Positions 45,315-53,685 of a stretch of DNA of 64,000 nt are shown here, piece after piece. Position 1 is the stretch's first letter, and each line of letters opens with the position of its first letter. Source of the stretch: Capilliphycus salinus (lineage in GTDB: Bacteria; Cyanobacteriota; Cyanobacteriia; Cyanobacteriales; Microcoleaceae); the NCBI RefSeq assembly GCF_047276495.1, contig NZ_CP178543.1, positions 5,518,001-5,582,000 on the forward strand. Reading direction: 5' to 3'. Below the pieces are notes generated by a model, which did not search any database, was not told the DNA's origin, and worked only from the letters and a program-made list of their open reading frames with translations. A program made the translations under genes and the position numbers.

Positions 45315-46103
45315 TTAATTTACAATTTGAATCGGACCGTTGACACTGCCGCTAAAAAACTGTCGGACAATTGGATTGTCTGTACTGTAAGCCTCATCAA
45401 CATCTCCCGACCATTGAATTTTACCTTTGTACAGAAAAATGACTTGATCGGCCGTGCGGCGAATCGTGCTATCTTGGTGAGTAACCATCACATAAGTATT
45501 TGCTCCGCCATTGCGTTGTAGGTCGCGAATTAAATCTTCAATCACCGTCGAAGCAATCGGATCTAAACCGGCGGTGGGTTCATCATAGAGGATCACTTCG
45601 GGATTATGAGCGGGATTTTCAGGATTAGGTAAAATTGCCCGGGCAAAACTCACCCGTTTACGCATTCCCCCGGAAAGTTCAGCCGGAAAGCGATCGCCAA
45701 TTCCCGGTAAACCCACCATTTCCAAGCGTTCATCGACTAACTTTTCAATGGTTTTCCGAGACAATTTCGTATGTTGATACAGAGAAAATCCGACATTTTC
45801 TCTAACATTTAGCGAGTCAAATAAAGCCGCATTTTGAAACACCATGCCAATCCCAATCGGATCGCGAATATCATCAACCCAACCTTTGCGTTTATAACCA
45901 TTAATATAAACCTGACCGGCATCCGGTTTGAGCAACCCCGCAATAATTCGCAAAATCGTAGATTTACCCGTTCCCGAAGGGCCGATAATGGCAAGCGCCT
46001 GTCCTTTATGAATGTTCAAATCAACGTTATCGAGAATAACGCTACTTCCAAAGGACTTGCTAATTCCTTTTAGCTCAATTAAAGTTTCAAAATCATCGGG
46101 CAT
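45315..46103 (-). CDS. MlaF-like ABC transporter ATPase
   Basis: Starting at ATG 46103 (eight codons after an in-frame GTG at 46127), this 262-residue ATPase has Walker A GPSGTGKST near residue 42, a Q-loop, signature LSGGMRKRV, Walker B VILYDEPTAGLDP and the H-loop VTHQD. The degenerate LSGGM(R/K)KRV and GLDP pattern matches the Mla/Mce retrograde lipid-transport ATPases. It is followed after 198 bp by the MCE protein gene on the same strand, so the two are functionally linked, and the cognate permease is missing from the window. Confidence 0.9.
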   Translation of the reverse strand: MPDDFETLIELKGISKSFGSSVILDNVDLNIHKGQALAIIGPSGTGKSTILRIIAGLLKPDAGQVYINGYKRKGWVDDIRDPIGIGMVFQNAALFDSLNVRENVGFSLYQHTKLSRKTIEKLVDERLEMVGLPGIGDRFPAELSGGMRKRVSFARAILPNPENPAHNPEVILYDEPTAGLDPIASTVIEDLIRDLQRNGGANTYVMVTHQDSTIRRTADQVIFLYKGKIQWSGDVDEAYSTDNPIVRQFFSGSVNGPIQIVN

Positions 46104-46205
46104 AGGATATTCTGCACCAACAACCACAGAATCGTTGCACTAATCTATTCTACAAAGTGTTTACGGTAAACAGTGAACAGGTGTCAGGTGTCAGGCGTCA
46201 GGTGT

Positions 46206-46595
46206 GTAGGGGCGGGTTCTGCAAAAATTTATCAATTCCCAGCAACAATTGATATAAACCCGCCCCCCTGTCAGGCGTCAGGTGTGTAGGGGCGGGTTCT
46301 GCAAAAATTTATCAATTCCCAGCAACAATTGATATAAACCCGCCCCCCTGTCAGGTGTCAGGCGTGTAGGGGCGGGTTCTGCAAAAATTTATCAATTCCC
46401 AGCAACAATTGATATAAACCCGCCCCCCTGTCAGGCGTCAGGCGTCGGGTGTGTAGGGGCGGGTTCTGCAAAAATTTATCAATTCCCAGCAACAATTGAT
46501 ATAAACCCGCCCCCCTGTCAGGCGTCAGGTGTGTAGGGGCGGGTTCTGCAAAAATTTATCAATTCCCAGCAACAATTGATATAAACCCGCCCCCC
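46206..46595 (+). repeat. Array of five GTAGGGGCG-type palindromic repeats with heptad spacers
   Basis: Five near-identical 63-bp units (starts 46206, 46286, 46366, 46453, 46533) run from GTAGGGGCGGGTTC to AAACCCGCCCCCC. They are separated by heptad words (TGTCAGG, CGTCAGG). The start-to-start distance is 80 bp, except between units 3 and 4, where it is 87, one extra heptad. The interior (AAAAATTTATCAATTCCCAG and so on) is the same in all five. Confidence 0.9.
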
Positions 46596-46925
46596 TGTCA
46601 GGCGTCAGGCGTCGGGTGTCGGGGAAAAACTGATCGCTGACAACTCTAACAACTGGTGACAGGTGTTGCAGCGCGGTCTTGGGGGTTTCCCCCATGAGCG
46701 ACTGCTGAACCCGGAGGGTGACAGGTGTTGCAGTGCGGACTTGGCGGTTTCCGTATCGGAGCGCGAACTCGCGACTTGGCGGTTTCCGTCGAGAGCGAAG
46801 TTCGCAAGAGAGCAACTGCTGTTCGCGCAGCGTCTCCGCAGGAGATACCCGGAGGGTGACTGGTGACTGTAAAACTGCCTTTTACCTGTTCTGTGTTTCT
46901 TTATGTCGTATGAGAAGATAAACTC
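46596..46925 (+). repeat. Complex repetitive block (GCGGACTTGGCGGTTTCCG type)
   Basis: Contains heptads (GGTGTTG, GGTGACT), two versions of a GTGTTGCAG(C/T)GCGG word, and paired GACTTGGCGGTTTCCG words around 46735-46790. Open frames here on both strands are products of the repeats. This type of element is frequent in filamentous cyanobacteria, as I recall. No gene is called. Confidence 0.65.
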
Positions 46926-47048
46926 AACATCGGGGGTGCTAACATCACGCACGGGAGGGGACGCGAGACGACTGAACAACTCAACCCTTCCGTAATCTTG
47001 ATAAAATGCGTTGTTCAAACCCTGTTGATACCTTTGAGGTTGTCATCC

Positions 47049-48425
47049 ATGTCAAATGGTTCATTGAAAAAAAACCTACGCAAGTTAGCAAAATCTCGGC
47101 ATATTCTCGGTTGGTCGAGTAGTCATTCTCCCCGTCTGGTGCGACAGTGGTTTAAATGGTTGGCGCCCGGACTGTTGGTCAAACGTTGGTTACTCATCAG
47201 CGCCGGAGGAATGCTGCTGACCAGTTTGGGGTTGGCGGTGTGGACGGGAATGACTCCCATTTTCTACCTGCTGCAACTCCTCAAAGATATTTTAGGATTT
47301 ATTACCACCGTTGTTCCGAACTCGGTGTCGGGGCCAATCGCCATTATTGTCGGTTTGCTATTAATTTTCTGGGGTCAAATTCGCACTTTAAATTCTATTA
47401 CTCAGGTGTTGATGCCGGAAGGCGACGATCATTTAGTTGATCGGTTGCTGGCCCATCGACGTCTGCATCGCGGCCCGAAAATTGTCGCCGTCGGGGGCGG
47501 AACGGGTTTATCAACGCTGTTGCGGGGTTTAAAACAATACAGCGCCAATATTTCTGCAATTGTTACTGTAGCTGATGATGGCGGGTCTTCTGGGCGTTTG
47601 CGCCGGGAAATTGGGGTGTTACCGCCTGGAGATATTCGCAACTGTTTGGCGGCTTTGGCTGATGAAGAACAGCTTTTAACGGAACTGTTTCAATACCGTT
47701 TTAAGGCGGGAGATGGCTTAAGCGGTCACAGTTTTGGGAATTTATTTTTAACCGCAATGAGCGATATTACCGGGGATTTAGAACGGGCAATTGCGGCGAG
47801 TTCTAAGGTTTTAGCCATTCGAGGTCAAGTGTTACCCGCAACGTTGAGCGATGTGCATTTGTGGGCAAAAATGGCCGATGGTCGGCGAATTTATGGGGAA
47901 TCTAGTATTACGGAAGCTAAGGGTAAAATTGTTAAAATTGGCTGTATTCCTTCCGAGCCTCCCGCGTTACCAAAAGCCATTCAAGCCATTGTCGAAGCTG
48001 ATTTAATTATTATTGGGCCGGGGAGTTTATATACGAGTATTATTCCGAATTTATTGGTGCCTGAAATAGCCCAGGCGATCGCTTCTGCAAATGTTCCTCG
48101 GATTTATGTTTGTAATGCGATGACGCAACCGGGAGAAACGGACGGTTATACGGTGGCGGATCATATTTTGGCGATTGATAATGCTTGCGGTTGTCGTTTG
48201 TTTGATGCGGTTTTGGTACAGGGTAAAGTTCCCCTGGCGCAATCGTTAATTAAATATGCTCAAGAGGGGTCTTATCCGGTAGTTTTAGATCGGGATGTGG
48301 TGAAACAGTTGGGACGAAGAATTGTATTAACAAACGTGATCGAAGTGGATGAAATAACGGGTTATATTCGCCATAATTCCGAACGGTTAGCCCAAGTGTT
48401 GTTACGTTGGTATTCTCACGCTTAA
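47049..48425 (+). CDS. YvcK/CofD-like gluconeogenesis-factor family protein with membrane anchor
   Basis: From ATG 47049 (an upstream ATG at 46998 lies beside the repeat block) the protein has 458 residues. Residues 1-130 contain two hydrophobic helices (WLLISAGGMLLTSLGLAVW and a second near 95-115). The YvcK domain begins at KIVAVGGGTGLSTLLRGL and includes VTVADDGGSSGRLRRE, LPPGDIRNC and the later PGSLYTSIIPNLLV. In Bacillus, YvcK binds UDP-sugars and is needed for cell wall integrity on gluconeogenic carbon. The N-terminal anchor would place the cyanobacterial protein at the membrane. It is followed by tsaE 32 bp downstream, so they may be co-transcribed. Confidence 0.9.
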   Translation: MSNGSLKKNLRKLAKSRHILGWSSSHSPRLVRQWFKWLAPGLLVKRWLLISAGGMLLTSLGLAVWTGMTPIFYLLQLLKDILGFITTVVPNSVSGPIAIIVGLLLIFWGQIRTLNSITQVLMPEGDDHLVDRLLAHRRLHRGPKIVAVGGGTGLSTLLRGLKQYSANISAIVTVADDGGSSGRLRREIGVLPPGDIRNCLAALADEEQLLTELFQYRFKAGDGLSGHSFGNLFLTAMSDITGDLERAIAASSKVLAIRGQVLPATLSDVHLWAKMADGRRIYGESSITEAKGKIVKIGCIPSEPPALPKAIQAIVEADLIIIGPGSLYTSIIPNLLVPEIAQAIASANVPRIYVCNAMTQPGETDGYTVADHILAIDNACGCRLFDAVLVQGKVPLAQSLIKYAQEGSYPVVLDRDVVKQLGRRIVLTNVIEVDEITGYIRHNSERLAQVLLRWYSHA

Positions 48426-48457
48426 ACTGAAGATTGACAACAAATTACGGTTAATAA

Positions 48458-48913
48458 ATGTCTGCCAAGCTAACGGTTTCTCTCGCTGATTCTCAAGCGA
48501 CTTATCATTTGGGTAAGCGTTTGGGAGAGTTACTTTTTCCGGGTTGCATTCTCTTACTTGAAGGCGATTTGGGTGCCGGAAAAACCACACTGGTTCAAGG
48601 TTTGGGCGCCGGATTAGAAATTCCTGAAAATATTGAAAGTCCCACGTTTACTTTAATTAATGAATATCATTCTGGACGTGTTCCCCTCTATCATCTGGAT
48701 TTATATCGTTTAGAACCCTCGGAAGTTGAACGGTTAAATATTGAATTGTATTGGGAAGGAATCGAAGTTAATCCCGGAATTACGGCGATAGAATGGGCCG
48801 AACGTTTACCCTATCAACCGGATGATTTTATTCAAATTCGTTTAAAACATCAAGATGATGGGAGTCGTTTGGCGGAGATGATTTATCCCGAATCTTTTCA
48901 ATTAAAATTGTAA
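48458..48913 (+). CDS. tsaE: tRNA threonylcarbamoyladenosine biosynthesis ATPase
   Basis: A 151-residue TsaE (YjeE) protein. The Walker A GDLGAGKTTLVQG (about 36-48) and the motifs SPTFTLINEY, LYHLDLYRL and the ITAIEWAERLP stretch are typical of the family. It drives the TsaB/TsaD/TsaE complex that adds the t6A37 modification to ANN-decoding tRNAs, and is essential in many bacteria. Its partners are not in the window. The start is the ATG closest to the family-length N-terminus. Confidence 0.94.
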   Translation: MSAKLTVSLADSQATYHLGKRLGELLFPGCILLLEGDLGAGKTTLVQGLGAGLEIPENIESPTFTLINEYHSGRVPLYHLDLYRLEPSEVERLNIELYWEGIEVNPGITAIEWAERLPYQPDDFIQIRLKHQDDGSRLAEMIYPESFQLKL

Positions 48914-48957
48914 TACCAATTCTTTATGAAGCTGCATCTAATTAATCTCTTGATCAA

Positions 48958-49044
48958 TCCCCCCTAACCCCCCTTTAATCCCCCCTTGATCCCCCCTTAA
49001 AAAGGGGGGTGAGGGAAGCCGCAGGCGGGGGGATCGTCAAAAGT
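48958..49044 (+). repeat. C-rich/G-rich hairpin repeat, terminator-like
   Basis: CCCCCTTTAAT-type words lead to six Cs, TTAAAAA, six Gs (48991-49009), followed by a GTGAGGGAAGCC and GGCGGGGGGATCG tail. It shares the C-TTAAAAA-G core with the array at 15376-15551, so it belongs to the same dispersed repeat family. No T-run follows. Confidence 0.6.
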
Positions 49045-49172
49045 TGCATGATTAGAAAGAAATGGTATAAGGGGAAAATTCACCACAAAGACACGAAGAT
49101 TCGCTCTTGTTGTTTTCTGGGTCGAGCGTTGTTTTTATTCATTCAATTTTTCTGTTAACTCCAGAAAAAAAA

Positions 49173-50441
49173 TTACAGGAGAGTACCATTCGGCATGATT
49201 GTATTTGCAAAAATTGCTTCTTTCAAATGCTTTTCTGTAAGACCTAAAGCACCCGTTAGATTAGCACCCGTTAGATTAGCATCCGTTAGATTAGCATCTG
49301 TTAGATTAGCATCTGTTAGATTAGCACCCGTTAAATTAACTTTGCTGAAATTAAGAGAATCAAGCCGACGATTTTGTAAATCAATACCACTAAGATCTAA
49401 TCCGGGTTTTAGTATAATTGCTCCTAACTCCGCAGGATTAACTGTCTTAGGAAAGTCTTGAAAAGAATTACTATCGAGAAAAGCGCCCTCCAAACTCACT
49501 CCAGTGAAGTCACAGGGAAAAGAATCACTATAAAAAGGAGGGGTAAATGCTGCACCTCGGAGATTAGCGTTGCGAAAAGTTGAGTGACTAAGATTACATC
49601 CATCAAAAAGCGATTTAGCAAAACAGGCATTCGTGAAATTAACTTGGCGCAAATCAATTACAGGCTTACCAAACATATTTGGCCCTTCCCACCAAACCTC
49701 AGAAAAATGAGCATTACTAAAATTAGCTCCTGTAAAACAGCAATTCTCAAACATAACTGGGTACAAATCTGTATAACTCAAGTTTGCTTCACGTAAATCA
49801 CAATCATAAAAATTAGCAGCCGAATGATCTCCTAAATAGGCATGACTGAGATTAGCTCTTTGAAAGTCTACATCTCTAATCTCGGACTCTAACCTCGCAT
49901 GGCTAAGATTTGCTCCTTGTAAACAAACATTTTCAAGGTTACTTATCTTGCTGTAGCTGAGGTCGGCTCCTTCTAATAATACATTTTCTAGACTTCCTAT
50001 CCTGCTATGGCTGAGATTTGCTCCTTCTAATAATACATTTTCTAGACCGACTATATTGCTGTAGCTGAGATCAACACCTGTGAGATCAACATCTTCAATA
50101 TCTATAAAATCTCCCCTCTCAAACTTGGCATGGCTGAGATTTGCACCTTGTAAATAAACATTATTCAGATTTGTTATTTTGCTGTAGCTAAGATTTGCAT
50201 CTTGTAAATAAACATAATTCAGATTTGTTATTTTGCTGTAGCTAAGATCGGCTCCTTCTAACAATACATCTTCTAGATTTTCTATCTTGCTATGGCTGAG
50301 ATTTGCTCCTTCTAACAGCACATTTTTTAGATCTGTTATATTGCTATAGCTGAGATCAACACCTGTAAGATCAATATCTTCGAGATCCTTAAATGTTCGT
50401 TGTCCCGCTTGATAAGCATCTATTACGTCTTGTCGGTTCAT
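49173..50441 (-). CDS. Pentapeptide-repeat protein (paralogue A)
   Basis: A 422-residue protein. After a short leader MNRQDVIDAYQAGQRTFKDL, most of the chain is ANLSxS/ADLSYS-type pentapeptides, with a less regular part (about 235-335) and a final run of ANLTD/ANLTG repeats. A conserved C-terminal cap, LTEKHLKEAIFANTIMPNGT, ends the helix in the usual way. No export signal. It is about 100 bp from and highly similar to the gene at 50539, sharing even the upstream sequence, so the pair is a recent tandem duplication. Function unknown. Confidence 0.85.
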   Translation of the reverse strand: MNRQDVIDAYQAGQRTFKDLEDIDLTGVDLSYSNITDLKNVLLEGANLSHSKIENLEDVLLEGADLSYSKITNLNYVYLQDANLSYSKITNLNNVYLQGANLSHAKFERGDFIDIEDVDLTGVDLSYSNIVGLENVLLEGANLSHSRIGSLENVLLEGADLSYSKISNLENVCLQGANLSHARLESEIRDVDFQRANLSHAYLGDHSAANFYDCDLREANLSYTDLYPVMFENCCFTGANFSNAHFSEVWWEGPNMFGKPVIDLRQVNFTNACFAKSLFDGCNLSHSTFRNANLRGAAFTPPFYSDSFPCDFTGVSLEGAFLDSNSFQDFPKTVNPAELGAIILKPGLDLSGIDLQNRRLDSLNFSKVNLTGANLTDANLTDANLTDANLTGANLTGALGLTEKHLKEAIFANTIMPNGTLL

Positions 50442-50538
50442 AGTCGTACTACATTATGTATTCCGACTATAGCACATTTTAAAGATCACAAGAGGTTTCA
50501 ACTTGATGGGTTATGCTCACGCTAACCCATCCTACTTT
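50442..50538 (-). promoter_or_regulatory. Duplicated intergenic segment with promoter-like box and hairpin
   Basis: This spacer is almost identical to the one upstream of the other paralogue (51892-51992). It contains a TATAGT-like -10 box on the minus strand near 50470 and a perfect GATGGGTTA/TAACCCATC stem at about 50504-50530. On the plus strand the stem is followed by a T-run. Each paralogue thus carries the same putative control region. Confidence 0.5.
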
Positions 50539-51891
50539 TTAATTAGCTTCTCTTAAATTAGCTCTCGTTAAATTAGTTCTTGTTAAATCAGCACCCGTTA
50601 GATTAGCATCTATTAGATTAGCATCCGTTAAATTAGCATACGTTAGATTAGCATCCGTTAGATTAGCACCCGTTAGATTAGCATCCGTTAGATTAGCATC
50701 CGTTAGATTAGCATCCGTTAAATCAGCACCCGTTAAATTAGCACCCGTTAGATTAGCATACGTTAGATTAGCATACGTTAGATTAGCATACGTTAAATTA
50801 ACTTTGCTGAAATTAAGGTTATTAAGCTGACGATTTTGTAAATCAATACCACTAAGATCTAATCCGGGTTTTAGTATAATTGCTCCTAACTCCGCAGGAT
50901 CAACTATCTTCTTAGAAAAGTATTGACAATAATTACTATTGAGAAAAGCGCCCTCCAAACTCACTCCAGTGAAGTCACAGGGAAAAGAATCACTACTAAA
51001 TGATGCACCTTGAAGATTAGCGTTGCGAAAAGTTGAGTGACTGAGATTACATCCATCAAAATACGCATCATAAAAATAGGCATTCGTGAAATTAACTTGG
51101 CGCAAATCAACTAGGGGCTGACCGTTCCTATTTGGCTTTTCCCACTGAACCTCACTACCAAAACGAGCGTTACTAAAATTAGCTCCTGTAAAACAGCAAT
51201 TTATCCAAAAAATAACTGAGCACAAACTTGTATCGCTCAAGTTTGCTTCACGTAAATCACAATCAAAAAAATTAACACCGCTTAAATAGGCATGACTGAG
51301 ATTAGCTCTTTGAAAGTCTACCCCTTCAAAATTTAACTCTAACGTCGCATGGCTAAGATTTGCTCCTTGTAAACAAACATTTTTAAGGTCTCTTATCTTG
51401 CTATAGCTGAGGTCGGCTCCTTCTAACAATACATTTTCTAGACATCCTATATCGCTATGGCTGAGATTTGCTCCTTCTAATAATACATTTTCTAGACTTA
51501 TTATCCTGCTGTAGCTGAGATCAACACCTGTGAGATCAACATCTTCAATATCTATAAAATCTCCCCTCTCAAACTCGGCATGGCTGAGATTTGCACCTTG
51601 TAAATAAACATTATACAGATTTGTTATTTTGCTGTAGCTAAGATCGGCTCCTTGTAAATAAACATCATACAGATTTGTTATTTTGCTGTAGCTAAGATCG
51701 GCTCCTTCTAAATAAACAATATTCAGATTTGCTATATTGCTATGGCTGAGATTTGCTCCTTCTAACAGCACATTTTTTAGATCTGTTATATTGCTATAGC
51801 TGAGATCAACACCTGTAAGATCAACATCTTCGAGATCCTTAAATGTTCGTTGTCCCGCTTGATAAGCATCTATTACGTCTTGTCGGTTCAT
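50539..51891 (-). CDS. Pentapeptide-repeat protein (paralogue B, longer repeat tail)
   Basis: A 450-residue paralogue of the gene at 49173, matching along most of its length, including the leader. The difference is the end: a run of about sixteen nearly identical ANLT(Y/D/G) pentapeptides encoded by a 15-bp minisatellite (50560-50795), with no C-terminal cap; the chain stops in ANLREAN. Loss of the cap suggests repeat expansion overran the original end. The upstream spacer (51892-51992) carries the same promoter-like and hairpin sequence as the one before paralogue A. Confidence 0.85.
   Translation of the reverse strand: MNRQDVIDAYQAGQRTFKDLEDVDLTGVDLSYSNITDLKNVLLEGANLSHSNIANLNIVYLEGADLSYSKITNLYDVYLQGADLSYSKITNLYNVYLQGANLSHAEFERGDFIDIEDVDLTGVDLSYSRIISLENVLLEGANLSHSDIGCLENVLLEGADLSYSKIRDLKNVCLQGANLSHATLELNFEGVDFQRANLSHAYLSGVNFFDCDLREANLSDTSLCSVIFWINCCFTGANFSNARFGSEVQWEKPNRNGQPLVDLRQVNFTNAYFYDAYFDGCNLSHSTFRNANLQGASFSSDSFPCDFTGVSLEGAFLNSNYCQYFSKKIVDPAELGAIILKPGLDLSGIDLQNRQLNNLNFSKVNLTYANLTYANLTYANLTGANLTGADLTDANLTDANLTDANLTGANLTDANLTYANLTDANLIDANLTGADLTRTNLTRANLREAN
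50560..50795 (-). repeat. 15-bp in-frame minisatellite in pentapeptide gene
   Basis: Units read GTTAGATTAGCATCC with variants at two or three positions on the plus strand, coding ANLTD/ANLTY/ANLTG in the gene. About sixteen units are present, against about five in the other paralogue (49253-49335). It is a likely slippage hotspot. Confidence 0.8.
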
Positions 51892-51992
51892 CGTTGTACT
51901 ACATCATGTATTCCGACTATAGCACATTTTCAAGATCACAAGAGGTTTCAACTTGATGGGTTATGCTCACGCTAACCCATCCTGCTTTTTAA
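51892..51992 (-). promoter_or_regulatory. Second copy of the duplicated spacer
   Basis: Near-identical to 50442-50538, with the same GATGGGTTA/TAACCCATC stem and TATAGT-like box. It separates the purH stop at 51993 from the start of paralogue B. Confidence 0.5.
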
Positions 51993-53540
51993 TTAGTGTA
52001 AGAAATGACGCATTCCCGTTAATACCATGACCAACCCTAACTCATTGGCGGCTTTAATAGAATCTTCATCCCTCATACTTCCCCCCGGTTGAACAATAGC
52101 GGTAATTCCGGCGTCTGCTGCGGTTCTCACTGAGTCATCAAAAGGGAAAAATCCATCGCTGGCTAAATATCCCCCTTTGGCGTTTTCTCCGGCTTGTTCT
52201 AAGGCAATTTTAACAGAACCAACCCGGTTCATTTGTCCGGCACCAACCCCTAAAGTTGTCCGGTTTTTGGTAACAACAATGGCGTTAGATTTAACGTGTT
52301 TAACCACCTTCCAGGCTAACAATAATTCTGCCAATTGTTCGGGGGTGGGTTGTTTTTCTGTTACCACTTTCCAGTCTTGGGGATTTTCCACCGCATCGTC
52401 GGAAGTTTGCACCAAAAATCCCCCCGCAATTACTTTAACGGTTTCCGATGGCCCCTGCATTAAATCGGGTAAAATTAACACTCTCAGTTTGGATTTTTTC
52501 TGAAGAATTTCTTCGGCTTCGGGCGTACAACCGGGGGCGACAATACATTCTAAAAAGGTTGTGGTTAATGCGGTGGCGGTATCGGCATCAATAGCACGAT
52601 TTAACGCCACAATTCCCCCAAAAGCGGAAACAGAATCGGCTGCAAAGGCTTTATTATATGCTTCAGAAAGACTATTTCCCATCGCAACGCCGCAGGGGTT
52701 TGTATGTTTTAAAACCGCTGCTGCGGGTTCGTCTGGAAACTCAGAAATAATCCGCCTAGCGGCTTCTAAATCCACTAAATTATTGTAACTTAACGGTTTT
52801 CCTTGTAATATTTTTCCGCCAGCCCAACCTGTTGCAACAGTTCCCGTTTGATACCAGGTTGCGGGTTGGTGGGGATTTTCTCCATAACGTAATGCTTGTA
52901 ATTCGGTACCGCTTAAGCTATAAAGTGCGGGGAGAGGTGTATCTTTCGGGGTTTCTTGTTGTTGTAAATAGGCGGAAATTGCTTGGTCGTAAGTGGCGGT
53001 ATGACGAAAGGCTTTTAACGCACAATTTTGACGGAATTCTAAAGAGATATCGCCTTGATTTTGACGGAATTGTTCTAAATATTGGGGATATTGTTCGGGA
53101 TTACATAATACCGTTAAATGGGCGTAATTTTTTGCCGATGCCCTCAACAAAGTCGGGCCGCCAATATCAATATTTTCAATCGCTTCTGCTAAGGTTACGC
53201 CTTCTTTGGCGACGGTTTGTTCAAAGGGATAAAGATTGACAACAACTAAATCAATGGGTCGAATTTCGTGGGTTTCTAACTGTTGTAAATCTTCGGGAAT
53301 ATCCCGACGGGCTAAAATTCCCCCGTGAATGCGGGGATGCAAGGTTTTAACCCGTCCGCCCAAAATTTCGGGAAATCCCGTATAATCCGAGACTTTGGTA
53401 ACTGGTAAACCGGCTTCTTGCAACGCTTTCGCCGTCCCCCCGCTACTGATTAAATCAAATTCAAACTCTTTAACTAATATTTGGGCAAATTCAATCAATC
53501 CCGTTTTATCGGATGTACTCAACAGCGCCAAACGTGCCAT
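51993..53540 (-). CDS. purH: Bifunctional AICAR transformylase / IMP cyclohydrolase
   Basis: A 515-residue PurH that performs the last two steps of de novo purine synthesis: 10-formyl-THF-dependent formylation of AICAR and ring closure to IMP. The N-terminal cyclohydrolase has MARLALLSTSDKTGLIEFAQ, FPEILGGRVKTLHPRIHGGIL and NIDIGGPTLLRASAKN. The C-terminal transformylase has LRYGENPHQPATWYQT, VLKHTNPCGVA, SDGFFPFDDSVR and the end MRHFLH. Length and motifs are complete. It is transcribed in the same direction as the pentapeptide pair, but with separate control sequence between. Confidence 0.97.
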   Translation of the reverse strand: MARLALLSTSDKTGLIEFAQILVKEFEFDLISSGGTAKALQEAGLPVTKVSDYTGFPEILGGRVKTLHPRIHGGILARRDIPEDLQQLETHEIRPIDLVVVNLYPFEQTVAKEGVTLAEAIENIDIGGPTLLRASAKNYAHLTVLCNPEQYPQYLEQFRQNQGDISLEFRQNCALKAFRHTATYDQAISAYLQQQETPKDTPLPALYSLSGTELQALRYGENPHQPATWYQTGTVATGWAGGKILQGKPLSYNNLVDLEAARRIISEFPDEPAAAVLKHTNPCGVAMGNSLSEAYNKAFAADSVSAFGGIVALNRAIDADTATALTTTFLECIVAPGCTPEAEEILQKKSKLRVLILPDLMQGPSETVKVIAGGFLVQTSDDAVENPQDWKVVTEKQPTPEQLAELLLAWKVVKHVKSNAIVVTKNRTTLGVGAGQMNRVGSVKIALEQAGENAKGGYLASDGFFPFDDSVRTAADAGITAIVQPGGSMRDEDSIKAANELGLVMVLTGMRHFLH

Positions 53541-53685
53541 GATGCAATCTCCAAACTCGCAGACAACTTCACTATTTTGCCATTGATTCGGCCCGATACC
53601 TCATCTATTTCCCAAGTTAGATTCAAACCCCGCTAACATAGGAAATAATTTGAGTTAACTTGCTGCGGTTTTCGCGCCTTCTGTT

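Noticed and set aside
46206..46595. Possible CRISPR array because of regular 80-bp spacing
   Set aside because: The 'spacers' are the same heptad words each time, and the units are long palindromes with no cas genes nearby.
46525..47018. Several open frames in the repetitive block
   Set aside because: They translate repeat words in both strands, have no conserved features and overlap each other.
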